Notes: generated from the letters alone by a model not told the origin. Shown: positions 6,679 through 17,166, counted from the first letter of the stretch. The stretch: 33,518 nucleotides of DNA from JAVKFF01 sp040226215 (GCA_040226215.1 JAVKFF010000195.1:1-33518), one strand, 5' to 3'. Program-made: numbers and translations.

Positions 6679-9351
6679 ATGTCACGCTACAATTTCCGCG
6701 ATGCGGAGCCGAAATGGCAGAATGTCTGGCGCGAGCGCGAGGCCTTCAAAGCGGTCGAGGATCCGGACCGGCCGAAATACTACGTGCTGGAGATGTTCCC
6801 CTATCCGTCCGGCCGCCTGCATGTCGGCCACGCGCGCAATTATGCGATCGGCGACGTGGTCGCCCGCTACAAGCGGGCAAGAGGCCACACCGTGCTGCAT
6901 CCCATGGGCTGGGACGCCTTCGGACTGCCGGCGGAAAACGCGGCCATCCAGAACGACGTCCACCCCCGGGAATGGACCTATGAGAACATCCGGGTGATGG
7001 GCGAACAGCTGCGCACGCTCGGCCTGTCCTATGACTGGGACCGGGAGATCGCCACCTGCGATCCCGGCTACTACCGCCACGAACAGAAGATGTTCCTCGA
7101 CTTCCTCAGGGCGGGCCTCGCCTATCGGCGGGAGAGCTGGGTGAACTGGGACCCGGTCGACAACACCGTGCTGGCCAACGAGCAGGTGATCGACGGCCGC
7201 GGCTGGCGAACCGGAGCCACGGTCGAGCGCCGCAAGCTGAACCAGTGGTTCCTGAAGATCACCGAGTTCGCCGACGAATTGCTGGCGGCACTGGACGGGC
7301 TGGAGCGCTGGCCCGAACGGGTGCGCCTGATGCAGGCGAACTGGATCGGCCGGTCCGTCGGCGCGCGCCTGCGCTTCGAGATCGCCGGCGAGGCCGAGCC
7401 GCTCGAGGTCTTCACCACCAGACCGGACACCCTCTTCGGCGCCAGCTTCCTCGCCGTGGCGCCCGACCATCCGCTGGCCGAGCGCATCGCCGAGACCCGT
7501 GCGGACGCCGCCGCCTTCATCGAGGAGTGCCGCAAGCTCGGGACTTCCGAGGAGGTGATCGAGACCGCCGAGAAGCGCGGCTTCGACACTGGGCTCAGCG
7601 CGCGCCATCCATTCCGCGACGGCGTCGAGCTGCCGGTCTACATCGCCAATTTCGTGCTCATGGAGTACGGCACCGGCGCCATCTTCGGCTGCCCGGCGCA
7701 CGACCAGCGCGACCTCGACTTCGCCCGCAAATACGGGCTGCCGGTGATCCCGGTGCTGTGGCCGGAGGGCGCAAGGGCGCTCGACGACGACGCGGCCGCG
7801 GCGCTCGACGCCGGGGTCCGGGCGCGCTTCGACGCCGATCCGTCGCAGACGATCGATGGCGATCGCCTGCTCCACGTCTCCCGGACGGCCTATGTCGACA
7901 CGCAGGGCGGGCGACACCATTACGCGCTCGGCCCCTTCACCGAGGCGACCGAGACGCTAACGGTCGAGGAGGCCAAGGCCCGCATCATCGCCGAGCTGGA
8001 GCGGCGCGGCATCGGCGAAGGCGCCGTGCGTTACCGCTTGCGCGACTGGGGCGTTTCGCGCCAGCGCTACTGGGGCTGCCCGATCCCGGTGGTCTACCGG
8101 GTCGACGACGGCGCCATGGTGCCGGTGCCCGAGGACCAGCTGCCGGTCACCCTGCCCGACGACATCGACTGGTCGAAGCCGGGCAACCCACTCGACAACC
8201 ACCCGACCTGGAAGCACACCACCTGTCCGGAGACCGGCCGTCCGGCGATCCGGGAGACCGACACCTTCGACACCTTCTTCGAGAGTTCGTGGTATTTCCT
8301 GCGCTTCTGCTCGCCGCATTCCGAGCAGGGCGTCGACCCGGCGGCGTCAAGGTACTGGATGCCGGTCGACCAGTATATCGGCGGCATCGAGCACGCCATC
8401 CTGCACCTGCTCTACAGCCGCTTCTTCACCCGGGCGCTGAAACGCTGCGGCTACGAGACGGTGGACGAACCCTTCGCCGGGCTGATGACCCAGGGCATGG
8501 TGGTGCACGAGACCTACCGTGCGTCGGATGGCGGCTGGCTCTACCCGGAGGAGATCGTCGAGAAGGACGGCCAATGGCTGCGCGCGGCGGACGGCGTGCC
8601 GGTGCAGCGCGGCCGGCTGGAGAAGATGTCCAAGTCCAAGAAGAACGTCGTCGGGCTGGAGCACGTCATCGGCAATTACGGCGCCGACACCGCCCGGCTG
8701 GTGCTGTTGTCCGACAGCCCGCCCGAACGTGACCTGGAATGGACCGAGGCCGGCCTCGAGGGAGCCTGGCGCTATGTCAACCGGCTCTGGCGCTTCGTCT
8801 CGGAGCCGGCCTTCCCGCTGGCCGAGGCCGGAAGCGCGCAGCCGGCGCAGCTCTCGGGCGCCGCTTCCAGGCTGCTCGGCGGGCTGGCCCGCACCATCAA
8901 GGGCGTGGGCGAGGATTTCGACGGATTCCGCATGAACCGCGCCGTTGCCCGTATTCGCGAGTTCACCAACCAGCTGGCCGAGCTCGACGGCTCAGGCGCC
9001 GGCGAGGACTGGCTCGTGCGCCACGCGCTCGAGGCGCTGACCGTCATGATCGCGCCGATCACCCCGCACCTGGCGGAGGAGATGTGGCAGGCGCTGGGCC
9101 GCGAAGGGCTGGTCATCGAGCAGGCCTGGCCGGACTACGACCCGGCCCTGCTGGTCGAGGACCAGATCACCATCGCCGTGCAGGTCAACGGCAAGGTGCG
9201 CGCCACCATCGAGCTGCCGCGCGACGCGGCCAAGGACGTCGCCGAGGAGCGCGCGATGGCGGAACCGAACGTGATGCGCGCGGTCGAGGGCATGACCGTG
9301 CGCAAGGTGATCGTGGTGCCCAACCGGATCGTCAACGTTGTCGCGGCGTAG
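6679..9351 (+). CDS. leuS: Leucyl-tRNA synthetase
   Basis: An 890-residue class I aminoacyl-tRNA synthetase that charges tRNA-Leu in the cytosol. The catalytic HIGH motif appears as HVGH (residues 48-51, after PYPSGRL) and KMSKS is intact at 649-653. The CP1 editing domain, which hydrolyses mischarged tRNA, is present with TTRPDTLFGASFLAV and GTGAIFGCPAHDQRD. The anticodon-binding and C-terminal domains follow, including IAVQVNGKVRATIELP. ATG 6679 is preceded by GGCAGGAA and begins at the conserved NFRDAEPKWQ; upstream in-frame codons are unsupported. Length is slightly above the usual 860-870. The final codons overlap lptE by 14 bp, so leuS, lptE and holA form one coupled unit. Confidence 0.98.
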   Translation: MSRYNFRDAEPKWQNVWREREAFKAVEDPDRPKYYVLEMFPYPSGRLHVGHARNYAIGDVVARYKRARGHTVLHPMGWDAFGLPAENAAIQNDVHPREWTYENIRVMGEQLRTLGLSYDWDREIATCDPGYYRHEQKMFLDFLRAGLAYRRESWVNWDPVDNTVLANEQVIDGRGWRTGATVERRKLNQWFLKITEFADELLAALDGLERWPERVRLMQANWIGRSVGARLRFEIAGEAEPLEVFTTRPDTLFGASFLAVAPDHPLAERIAETRADAAAFIEECRKLGTSEEVIETAEKRGFDTGLSARHPFRDGVELPVYIANFVLMEYGTGAIFGCPAHDQRDLDFARKYGLPVIPVLWPEGARALDDDAAAALDAGVRARFDADPSQTIDGDRLLHVSRTAYVDTQGGRHHYALGPFTEATETLTVEEAKARIIAELERRGIGEGAVRYRLRDWGVSRQRYWGCPIPVVYRVDDGAMVPVPEDQLPVTLPDDIDWSKPGNPLDNHPTWKHTTCPETGRPAIRETDTFDTFFESSWYFLRFCSPHSEQGVDPAASRYWMPVDQYIGGIEHAILHLLYSRFFTRALKRCGYETVDEPFAGLMTQGMVVHETYRASDGGWLYPEEIVEKDGQWLRAADGVPVQRGRLEKMSKSKKNVVGLEHVIGNYGADTARLVLLSDSPPERDLEWTEAGLEGAWRYVNRLWRFVSEPAFPLAEAGSAQPAQLSGAASRLLGGLARTIKGVGEDFDGFRMNRAVARIREFTNQLAELDGSGAGEDWLVRHALEALTVMIAPITPHLAEEMWQALGREGLVIEQAWPDYDPALLVEDQITIAVQVNGKVRATIELPRDAAKDVAEERAMAEPNVMRAVEGMTVRKVIVVPNRIVNVVAA

Positions 9352-9868
9352 AGCCCTGCTCGGCGGGATCGGCGCCCTGCTGCTTGCCTGCGGTGGGCTG
9401 GCGGGGTGTGGGTTCCAACCGCTCTATGGCGACCTTGGCGGATATGGGCCGGTCGCCCAGCAACTCGCCGCCATCGATATCGGCGTCATCGCGGAGCGCG
9501 AGGGCCAGCTCATGCGCACCAATCTGATAGAGCGCCTCAATCCGAACGGCCGGCCGGCCGATCCCGCCTACACCCTGGATGTCACGCTGACCGAGACCCA
9601 GCGCAATCTCGGCGTGCGGGAGGACGACACCTCGACCCGCGGCAATCTGACGATCGAGGCGGCGTTCGTGCTCACCGATCTGGCGCGTGGCGAGACGGTC
9701 TACCGTGACACCGCGCGCACGATCACCAGCTACAACATTCTCGACGATCAGTTCGCCACGCTGATTGCCGAGCGCGATGCGCGCGACCGGGCGATCAGGG
9801 CGACCTCGGAGCAGATCCGCACCCAGCTCGCCCTCCATTTCGCGCAAGAGAACACGGCCGCGCCGTGA
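9338..9868 (+). CDS. lptE: LPS assembly lipoprotein LptE
   Basis: A 176-residue outer-membrane lipoprotein that plugs the LptD barrel and delivers lipopolysaccharide to the cell surface. The N-terminus is RRR, a hydrophobic stretch and the lipobox LAGC with lipidated C24, followed by GFQPLY, the typical start of mature LptE (LptE/DUF of RlpB type). The start is a TTG at 9338 inside the end of leuS; no later ATG would keep the signal sequence. The stop overlaps the holA GTG (GTGA at 9865-9868). The leuS-lptE-holA order is standard in proteobacteria and supports the call, which rests on a weakly conserved family. Confidence 0.9.
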   Translation: MSRRRALLGGIGALLLACGGLAGCGFQPLYGDLGGYGPVAQQLAAIDIGVIAEREGQLMRTNLIERLNPNGRPADPAYTLDVTLTETQRNLGVREDDTSTRGNLTIEAAFVLTDLARGETVYRDTARTITSYNILDDQFATLIAERDARDRAIRATSEQIRTQLALHFAQENTAAP

Positions 9869-10890
9869 AGGTGCCGCCGGCCCAGGCCGACCGCTTCATC
9901 GAGTCGCCGTCGACTGACATACGTGCCGTGCTGATCTACGGGCCAGATAACGGGCTGGTGGCGGAGCGTGCACGCGTACTCGTCTCGCGAGTCCTCGGGG
10001 CCGCACCGGATCCGATGGCGATTGTTGATCTCGATACATCAACGATTTCAAAGGATAAGGCGCGGCTGTTCGACGAGGTCATGGCCCTTTCGCTGATGCG
10101 GGGAGACCGCGTCGTACGTGTACGCGATGCAGGCGACAGCGTCTCGGAGTCCGTGTCGTCGGTCCTGGAGTCCGCGTCCGCCGGTCATCTCGTGGTGCTT
10201 CTGGCCGGTGACCTGGCGCCCCGATCGCGGCTGCGCAGCCTGGCGGAGAAGGCGGCCAACGCCGCCGCCATCCCCTGCTACAGGCCCGAAGGCGCGGGGA
10301 TCGCCGAACTGGTCGACCGGCTGGCCCGGGAGGCCGGCAAGCGACTGGAGCCCGAGGCGGCGGCCTATCTAGGCCAGCGCCTCGCCGCCGACCACCTTCT
10401 GGCGCGGCGCGAGGTGGAGAAGCTGGTGACCTATGCCGGGGAGGCCGGCACCATCACCCTCGCGGATGCCCAGGTGGCGATCGGCGATTCAGCCGAGGAC
10501 ACGCTCGACGACGTGGTGATGGCGGCCGGTCTCGGCGACCTCGCGGCCCTCGACCGCGGCCTCGACCGTCTGGCCGGGGACGGTGTGGCCGCCGTCACGC
10601 TGCTGCGCGCCGGCCAGCGTCATTTCGGCCGGCTGCAACAGGCCCTGGCCGCCGTCGCGGCCGGGCGCACTATCGAGGATGCCATGAAGGGGCTGCGGCC
10701 GCCGGTCTTCTTCAAGCAGGTGCCGGCCTTCCGCCGCCAGCTCTCGCAATGGTCGCCGGCCGGGGTAGCCGACGCCCTGGACCGGCTGGTCGATGCCGAG
10801 GCGGCGGCGAAGCGCACGGGCCAACCCGCCGATCTTCTGGCACAACGTGTACTGCTCGGCATCGCCGTCGAGGCGCGCCGAAAAAGATAA
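9865..10890 (+). CDS. holA: DNA polymerase III delta subunit
   Basis: A 341-residue clamp-loader subunit that opens the beta sliding clamp. It starts MKVPPAQADRFIESP and has the degenerate AAA+ region typical of HolA: LIYGPDNGLVAERARVL at 23-40 in the Walker-A position, then LVVLLAGDLAPRSRLRSLAE and the C-terminal collar domain with LLARREVEKLVTYAG and LRPPVFFKQVPAFRRQL. The GTG start overlaps the lptE stop, and lptE-holA is a common neighbour pair. Residues 12-100 are encoded with more low-GC codons and more GANTC sites than neighbouring genes. It converges with parB, 13 bp between stops, with no clear terminator hairpin between. Confidence 0.95.
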   Translation: MKVPPAQADRFIESPSTDIRAVLIYGPDNGLVAERARVLVSRVLGAAPDPMAIVDLDTSTISKDKARLFDEVMALSLMRGDRVVRVRDAGDSVSESVSSVLESASAGHLVVLLAGDLAPRSRLRSLAEKAANAAAIPCYRPEGAGIAELVDRLAREAGKRLEPEAAAYLGQRLAADHLLARREVEKLVTYAGEAGTITLADAQVAIGDSAEDTLDDVVMAAGLGDLAALDRGLDRLAGDGVAAVTLLRAGQRHFGRLQQALAAVAAGRTIEDAMKGLRPPVFFKQVPAFRRQLSQWSPAGVADALDRLVDAEAAAKRTGQPADLLAQRVLLGIAVEARRKR

Positions 10891-10903
10891 TTATTTCAAA
10901 ATG

Positions 10904-11785
10904 TTATACGTTTCCCAGCCGCTCGATCACGTCGTCGAGCTGGTCCAGCGTGGCGTAGTGGATGGCGATCGACCCGCCTGTCTCGCCGCGATGGGAGATC
11001 TCCACCTTGAGACCGAGCACGTCGGAGAGTCGCCGCTCGAGCGCCAGCGTGTCGGCATCCTTCTCGGGCGCGGTCGCGCCCCCTGCCTGGCGGCCACGCC
11101 GGACCGGTTCCCGTCCGCGGCGAACCAGGGCCTCGGTCTGGCGGACCGACAGCCCCTTTTTCTGCACGGACCGGGCGAGGGCGAGGACGTCCTCGGCGCC
11201 GATCAGCGCCCGGGCATGGCCGGCCGACAACTGCCCCTGCCCCACCATGTCCTGCACCGGTTCGGGCAGGTCGAGCAGGCGCATGGTGTTTGCGATATGC
11301 GGCCGCGACTTGCCGATGATGCGGGCGAGCGCGTCCTGTGTGTGGGAGAATTCCTCGATCAGCCGGCGATAGCCCCGCGCCTCCTCGATCGGCGACAGAT
11401 CCTCGCGCTGCACGTTCTCGATCACCGCCACATGGGCGGCGTCGGCATCCGCCAGATCGCGGACGATGACCGGCACTTCGTGCAACTGGGCCAGCTGGGC
11501 CGCGCGCCAGCGACGCTCGCCGGCGATGATCTGGAAACGGTTGTCGTGGATCGGGTCGGGCCGCACCAGGATCGGCTGGATGATGCCGTTCTCGCGCACG
11601 GAGGCGGCGAGGCTCTCCAGTTCCTCCTCGTTGAAGCGCCGGCGCGGCTGGAACGGGCCGGGCGCGAGAGCCTCGATCGGCAGGGCGGTGGTGGCGTCGA
11701 CGGCGGGTGCGCCCGAATCGTCGCGCATCACCCCCACCAGATCGCTGAGCGAGGTGCCCAGCGCGCTGCGCTTGGCGATCGCCAT
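10904..11785 (-). CDS. parB: Chromosome partitioning protein ParB
   Basis: A 293-residue CTP-dependent DNA clamp that loads at parS and spreads to organise origins for segregation. The ParB/Srx domain has the CTP-binding box GERRWRAA (89-96) and ENVQRED (123-129). The helix-turn-helix that reads parS is at about 147-170 (HTQDALARIIGKSRPHIANTMRLL), and the C-terminal dimerisation domain ends LDQLDDVIERLG. A PRRRFNEEELESLAASVRENG segment leads the nuclease-like fold. It starts one base after the parA stop (TGAGATG), so the two are translationally coupled. Two parS palindromes lie upstream in the same cluster at 12885 and 15358. Confidence 0.97.
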   Translation of the reverse strand: MAIAKRSALGTSLSDLVGVMRDDSGAPAVDATTALPIEALAPGPFQPRRRFNEEELESLAASVRENGIIQPILVRPDPIHDNRFQIIAGERRWRAAQLAQLHEVPVIVRDLADADAAHVAVIENVQREDLSPIEEARGYRRLIEEFSHTQDALARIIGKSRPHIANTMRLLDLPEPVQDMVGQGQLSAGHARALIGAEDVLALARSVQKKGLSVRQTEALVRRGREPVRRGRQAGGATAPEKDADTLALERRLSDVLGLKVEISHRGETGGSIAIHYATLDQLDDVIERLGNV

Positions 11786-11786
11786 C

Positions 11787-12611
11787 TCAGGCCGCCCGCT
11801 GCCGCTCGCGGCGCAGCAGTTCGCCGGCGAGGTGGATATAGGCCTGCGACCCGGCGCAGTTCATGTCGTAGACCAGCACCGGCTTGCCGTGGGACGGCGC
11901 CTCGGAGACCCGCACATTGCGAGGGATGATGGTCTCGTAGACCTTATCGCCGAAATAGCCCCGCACGTCCTGGGCCACCATGTCGGAGAGATTGTTCCGC
12001 CGGTCGTACATGGTCAGCACCACGCCCTGGATCTCCAGCCGGGTGTTGAGCGAGCGCCGCACGCGCTCGATCGTGCGCACCAGCTGGCTCAGGCCCTCCA
12101 GGGCATAGAATTCGCACTGCAGGGGCACCAGCACGGCATCGGCCGCCACCATGGCGTTCAGGGTCAGCAGGCCCAGCGCCGGCGGGCAGTCGATCAGTAT
12201 GTAGTCATAACCGACCGAGGCCTGGAGCGCGCCGCGCAGCAGGAACTCCGGCCGGCCGGTGCCGACCAGCTCGATCTCGGCGCTGGACAGGGCCGGCGAG
12301 GCCGGCACGATCGACAGACGCGGCACGGCGGTGGGCTGCGCCGCGCCGCCCACGCCGACCTGGCCGAACAGCACCTGGTAGGAGCCGAGCTGGCGCCGGC
12401 CGCGATCGATCCCCAGCCCGGTCGAGGCGTTGCCCTGCGGGTCGAGGTCGATGACCAGCACGGACTGTCCGCAGGCGGCGAGCGCCGTGCCGAGATTGAT
12501 CGCCGTCGTCGTCTTCCCCACCCCGCCCTTCTGGTTGGCGACGGCGATGATGCGGGGCCGCCCCGTCCCGGTGTGACCGGGAGTGGTGGAAAGCGACATG
12601 GCGTCAGGCAT
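11787..12611 (-). CDS. parA: Chromosome partitioning ATPase ParA
   Basis: A 274-residue ParA/Soj ATPase that uses ATP-dependent nucleoid binding to move ParB-parS complexes. The deviant Walker A is KGGVGKTT (28-35) with the signature lysine K28 and catalytic K33. Walker A' (VLVIDLDPQGNASTGLG) and Walker B (YDYILIDCPPALGLLTLNAM) are complete. An upstream ATG at 12617 is rejected: GGAG lies seven bases before the ATG at 12611, which overlaps the rsmG stop as TAATG. The first 20 residues (to GRPR) are a flexible leader that may carry the positive charges used for DNA contact. It is coupled to rsmG upstream and parB downstream. Confidence 0.97.
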   Translation of the reverse strand: MPDAMSLSTTPGHTGTGRPRIIAVANQKGGVGKTTTAINLGTALAACGQSVLVIDLDPQGNASTGLGIDRGRRQLGSYQVLFGQVGVGGAAQPTAVPRLSIVPASPALSSAEIELVGTGRPEFLLRGALQASVGYDYILIDCPPALGLLTLNAMVAADAVLVPLQCEFYALEGLSQLVRTIERVRRSLNTRLEIQGVVLTMYDRRNNLSDMVAQDVRGYFGDKVYETIIPRNVRVSEAPSHGKPVLVYDMNCAGSQAYIHLAGELLRRERQRAA

Positions 12612-13231
12612 TACCATTCTCCGGAAAGGCGCAGGATCGTCGCGCTCGGATCGGTTCGGCTAGGGAACCGATCGATGGCGATTTTCCTACCTTTTGTGGC
12701 TGCGGTCAACTCAGACACAACATCTTGACCCTTCGGAAACAGAGAAATTGTTCTTGACCCGACGAAAGGCCGCACCAGCCCAAGCAATCGGTCCAGTGGC
12801 GCCAGCGCTCTCGCGGTCACCACGTCGGCGATGAAGGGGTCGACTTTCTCGACGCGCGTGGCGTGCACCGTCACAGGGGTTCCCGTTTCACGTGAAACAT
12901 TGGCCAGGAAAGCGGCCTTTCTATGGTCGCTTTCGATCAGGTGAACTTCGGGAATACCCAGCAAAGCCAGGACCATGCCAGGGAAACCTGCACCACTGCC
13001 GCAATCGACCAGGACGCGACTGCCGGGCGGAATCAACGGCATGAGCTGGGCCGAATCGAGGAAGTGTCGACGCCAGGGGTCGGCGAGCGTCGATGGCCCG
13101 ACGAGGTTGATCGCCTTCTGCCACTTCGCCAGCAGGCCGGCATAGGTCCGGAAGCGATCGAGAATGGCAGGACCGATATCGCAGCTTTCGGCGAATGCCT
13201 CGGGGCTGAGCGGCCGGTCCTCGGCTGTCAT
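12611..13231 (-). CDS. rsmG: 16S rRNA (guanine527-N7)-methyltransferase RsmG
   Basis: A 206-residue SAM-dependent methyltransferase (GidB) that methylates G527 of 16S rRNA; loss typically gives low-level streptomycin resistance. The SAM-binding loop is VDCGSGAGFPG (75-85), preceded by KWQKAINLVGPST and WRRHFLDSAQL and followed by LIESDHRKAAFL and FIADVVTARALAPL. All are RsmG hallmarks. It starts 11 bp after the mnmG stop and overlaps parA. A parS palindrome lies inside the coding sequence at 12885-12898 and encodes part of NVSRETG. The 3' third is lower in GC than its neighbours. Confidence 0.97.
   Translation of the reverse strand: MTAEDRPLSPEAFAESCDIGPAILDRFRTYAGLLAKWQKAINLVGPSTLADPWRRHFLDSAQLMPLIPPGSRVLVDCGSGAGFPGMVLALLGIPEVHLIESDHRKAAFLANVSRETGTPVTVHATRVEKVDPFIADVVTARALAPLDRLLGLVRPFVGSRTISLFPKGQDVVSELTAATKGRKIAIDRFPSRTDPSATILRLSGEW
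12885..12898. promoter_or_regulatory. parS site inside rsmG
   Basis: GTTTCACGTGAAAC is the full 14-base core of the bacterial parS consensus, a perfect palindrome about 1.1 kb from parB. The outer pair of the 16-mer is not matched (C12884 on the left). It is a predicted ParB loading site about 13.6 kb from the putative origin. Confidence 0.9.
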
Positions 13232-13242
13232 CGCTACGCCCG

Positions 13243-15132
<1,890 letters not shown>

Positions 15133-15397
15133 GACGGCCGGAAGGTAAGCCGCGCCGGGTGCCGGATCAATGCCGCTGCGGTCGTGCGGCACCTGCGTAC
15201 ATCGCAAAGCTTTACAACATCTTGAAAGGACTCGATCGTGCACGCGTGACGAGGGAGTCCGCATACGCCGACTCTCTCGTATGTACGCGCGTCGGGCGCG
15301 AGTCCGCATACGCGGCTCGACTCTTACGAGTCCGGTGAGCGGAATCGCCTAGTGGCTTGTTTCACGTGAAACATCGGCGACCCTCCACGGATCGGTC
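15133..15397. other. mnmG-mnmE intergenic element with GANTC cluster and parS
   Basis: This 265-bp gap holds seven GANTC sites in 118 bp (15229, 15255, 15270, 15300, 15319, 15328, 15342). An exact 14-base direct repeat, GAGTCCGCATACGC, lies at 15255-15268 and 15300-15313. There is also a hairpin GACTC-TTAC-GAGTC at 15319-15332 and an inverted pair CGTATG/CATACG. A perfect parS follows at 15358-15373. No protein-coding content is supported. Any mnmG promoter would have to lie here; TTGTAA-like hexamers occur near 15210 on the minus strand but nothing convincing. Confidence 0.8.
15358..15373. promoter_or_regulatory. parS site between mnmG and mnmE
   Basis: TGTTTCACGTGAAACA is a perfect 16-bp palindrome identical to the canonical chromosomal parS, centred 2.47 kb from the rsmG copy and about 11 kb from the putative origin. 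Predicted ParB nucleation site. Confidence 0.95.
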
Positions 15398-16726
15398 CTA
15401 TTTCCCGATGCAGAAGTCCCGGAAAACCACGTCGAGAATCTCCTCCACATCCACCCGTCCGGTGATGCGGCCAAGCGCCCGGGCGGCAAGTCTGAGGTCC
15501 TCGGCCATGAGCTCCGGCAGCGGCGCCGACAGCGCCCGTTCGAGCGCTTCGGCCGCAGCGGCGACCGCCTGGCGATGGCGCGCCCGGGTGATCGGCGGCG
15601 CCTCGCCGGCGATCAGCGCACCCGCACGGTCCCCGAGCAGATCCAGAAGCCGGGGCAGTCCCTCGCCGGTCCGCACGCTGACGGGCAGCCAATCGCCATC
15701 CGGCGCGCCGGCGAGATCGCATTTATTGGCGACCGGGATCACCGTCCGTCCGGGGCTGTCGGCGAGCCCGTAATCCGTGAGCCGGCGCGCGAAACTTCGG
15801 GCGTCGGCGCAGTCGGCCATGACGATGACCAGGTCCGCCGTCTCGGCACGCCTGCGGGCGCGGCGCATGCCCTCCTGCTCGACGGCATCGCCGGCGGCCT
15901 CGTGCAGACCGGCGGTGTCGGCGACGATCACGGGCACCCCGGCAAGGTCGAGATGGACCTCCAGCACGTCGCGCGTGGTGCCGGCGATGTCCGAGACGAT
16001 GGCCACATCGCGGCGGGCGAGCGCGTTCAACAAGCTCGACTTGCCGACATTGGGGGCGCCGATGATGGCGACCTCGACCCCGTGGCGCAACCGCTCGCCG
16101 CGCCCGCCATCGTCGAGATGGCGGCGCATCTCCCGGGCCAGCCCTTCGACCGCGGGACGCAGCGCCCCGGCGATGCCCTCCGGCAGATCCTCGTCCGGGA
16201 AGTCGAGATCGGCCTCCGCATGGGCCAGCACCCGGATCAGCCGGCCGCGCCAGTCGTCATAGAGCGCCCCCAGGGCGCCCGACATCTGCCTGAGCGCCTG
16301 GCGTGCCTGCGCCGCCGTCTCGGCATCGACCAGGTCGGCGATCGCCTCCGCCTCCGTCAGGTCGAGGCGGCCGTTGAGGAAGGCGCGCCGGGAGAACTCC
16401 CCGGGCTCGGCCGGCCGCGCGCCGTCAAGCTCGCCAAGCCGATCGAGCAGTTGGGCAAGCACCGCCCGGCCGCCATGGATGTGAATTTCCAGTACATCCT
16501 CGCCGGTGAAGCTGGCCGGGGCCGGAAAATTCAGCACCAGCGCCTGGTCGAAGGCGGCGCCGCCGGCATCCCGCAGCGTGCGCAGCGTCGCCTGGCGTGG
16601 TGGCGGCAGCGTTCCGGCGACCGCTTCCGCGATGGCCCGGCTGCCCGGGCCGCTGACCCGCACCACGGCGACGCCCGCCCTTCCCGGCGCGCTGGCCAGA
16701 GCATAGATCGTGTCGGTCGCGTCCAT
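15398..16726 (-). CDS. mnmE: tRNA modification GTPase MnmE
   Basis: A 442-residue GTPase (TrmE) that pairs with MnmG for U34 modification. The N-terminal tetrahydrofolate-binding domain includes GEDVLEIHIHGG and RRAFLNGRLDLTEAEAIADLV. The inserted G domain has G1 GAPNVGKS (223-230), G2 DIAGTTRD, G3 DTAG (270-273) and G4 NKCD (334-337). The C-terminal FCIGK supplies the essential cysteine C439. ATG 16726 gives MDATDTIYALAS, the conserved start; the frame open to 16777 adds a basic non-conserved stretch. A 31-bp gap separates it from the upstream DUF6489 gene, so the two are probably co-transcribed. Confidence 0.98.
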   Translation of the reverse strand: MDATDTIYALASAPGRAGVAVVRVSGPGSRAIAEAVAGTLPPPRQATLRTLRDAGGAAFDQALVLNFPAPASFTGEDVLEIHIHGGRAVLAQLLDRLGELDGARPAEPGEFSRRAFLNGRLDLTEAEAIADLVDAETAAQARQALRQMSGALGALYDDWRGRLIRVLAHAEADLDFPDEDLPEGIAGALRPAVEGLAREMRRHLDDGGRGERLRHGVEVAIIGAPNVGKSSLLNALARRDVAIVSDIAGTTRDVLEVHLDLAGVPVIVADTAGLHEAAGDAVEQEGMRRARRRAETADLVIVMADCADARSFARRLTDYGLADSPGRTVIPVANKCDLAGAPDGDWLPVSVRTGEGLPRLLDLLGDRAGALIAGEAPPITRARHRQAVAAAAEALERALSAPLPELMAEDLRLAARALGRITGRVDVEEILDVVFRDFCIGK

Positions 16727-16757
16727 GGGCTGGGAAACCGGGGTCGTTCCCGCGCGC

Positions 16758-17003
16758 CTAGTCCTCCTTGCGGCCACCGCCGGCCATGTTGGACCAGAAG
16801 GCGCGCTGCATCTGCTCCCAGCCGCTCATCGCCTGGGGCATCCAGGTCTTGAACAGCGTATCGGGGTCCATCGCCTCCAAGGTCGCCATCATCTTCTCCT
16901 GCACCTTGGCCATCACGGCTTCCTGCATGGGGCCGACATCGGGGAGGCCGAAGAAGGCGCGCGCCTCTTCGGGGGTGCAGTCGATGTCGATATGGATCTT
17001 CAT
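16758..17003 (-). CDS. DUF6489 family small protein
   Basis: An 81-residue soluble protein beginning MKIHIDIDCTPEEARAFFGLPDV and ending in a Met/Gln/Trp-rich amphipathic stretch (MSGWEQMQRAFWSNMAGG). This fits the alphaproteobacterial DUF6489 family as I remember it, which has no known function. ATG 17003 is chosen by family start and by GAGGG eight bases upstream; the frame to 17177 is not conserved in style. It is first in the minus-strand cluster leading into mnmE, which suggests co-expression with tRNA modification genes but proves nothing about its job. The divergent 163-bp gap to the DUF255 gene should hold promoters for both. Confidence 0.8.
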   Translation of the reverse strand: MKIHIDIDCTPEEARAFFGLPDVGPMQEAVMAKVQEKMMATLEAMDPDTLFKTWMPQAMSGWEQMQRAFWSNMAGGGRKED

Positions 17004-17166
17004 GGCAGCGCGCCCTCGCCTTCTCGTGCAGGTGGACCAAGTCTGTTTCGGACCTCGGGGGTATCGGATCGGGGCGCAGTTTGGCACCATCGACCGCACA
17101 TCGCCAACCCGTGTCGCATCGCCGCGACCGGGCGGCAGACGATCCGCCGAACGAAACGGACCACTC

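Noticed and set aside
12612..12617. Alternative parA ATG at 12617
   Set aside because: GGAG is only one base away from that ATG but seven from the ATG at 12611, which also forms the TAATG overlap with rsmG.
15133..15309. Upstream extension of MnmG by 59 residues
   Set aside because: It translates the GANTC repeats and is not conserved; MKRYDVIIVGGG at 15132 is the family start.
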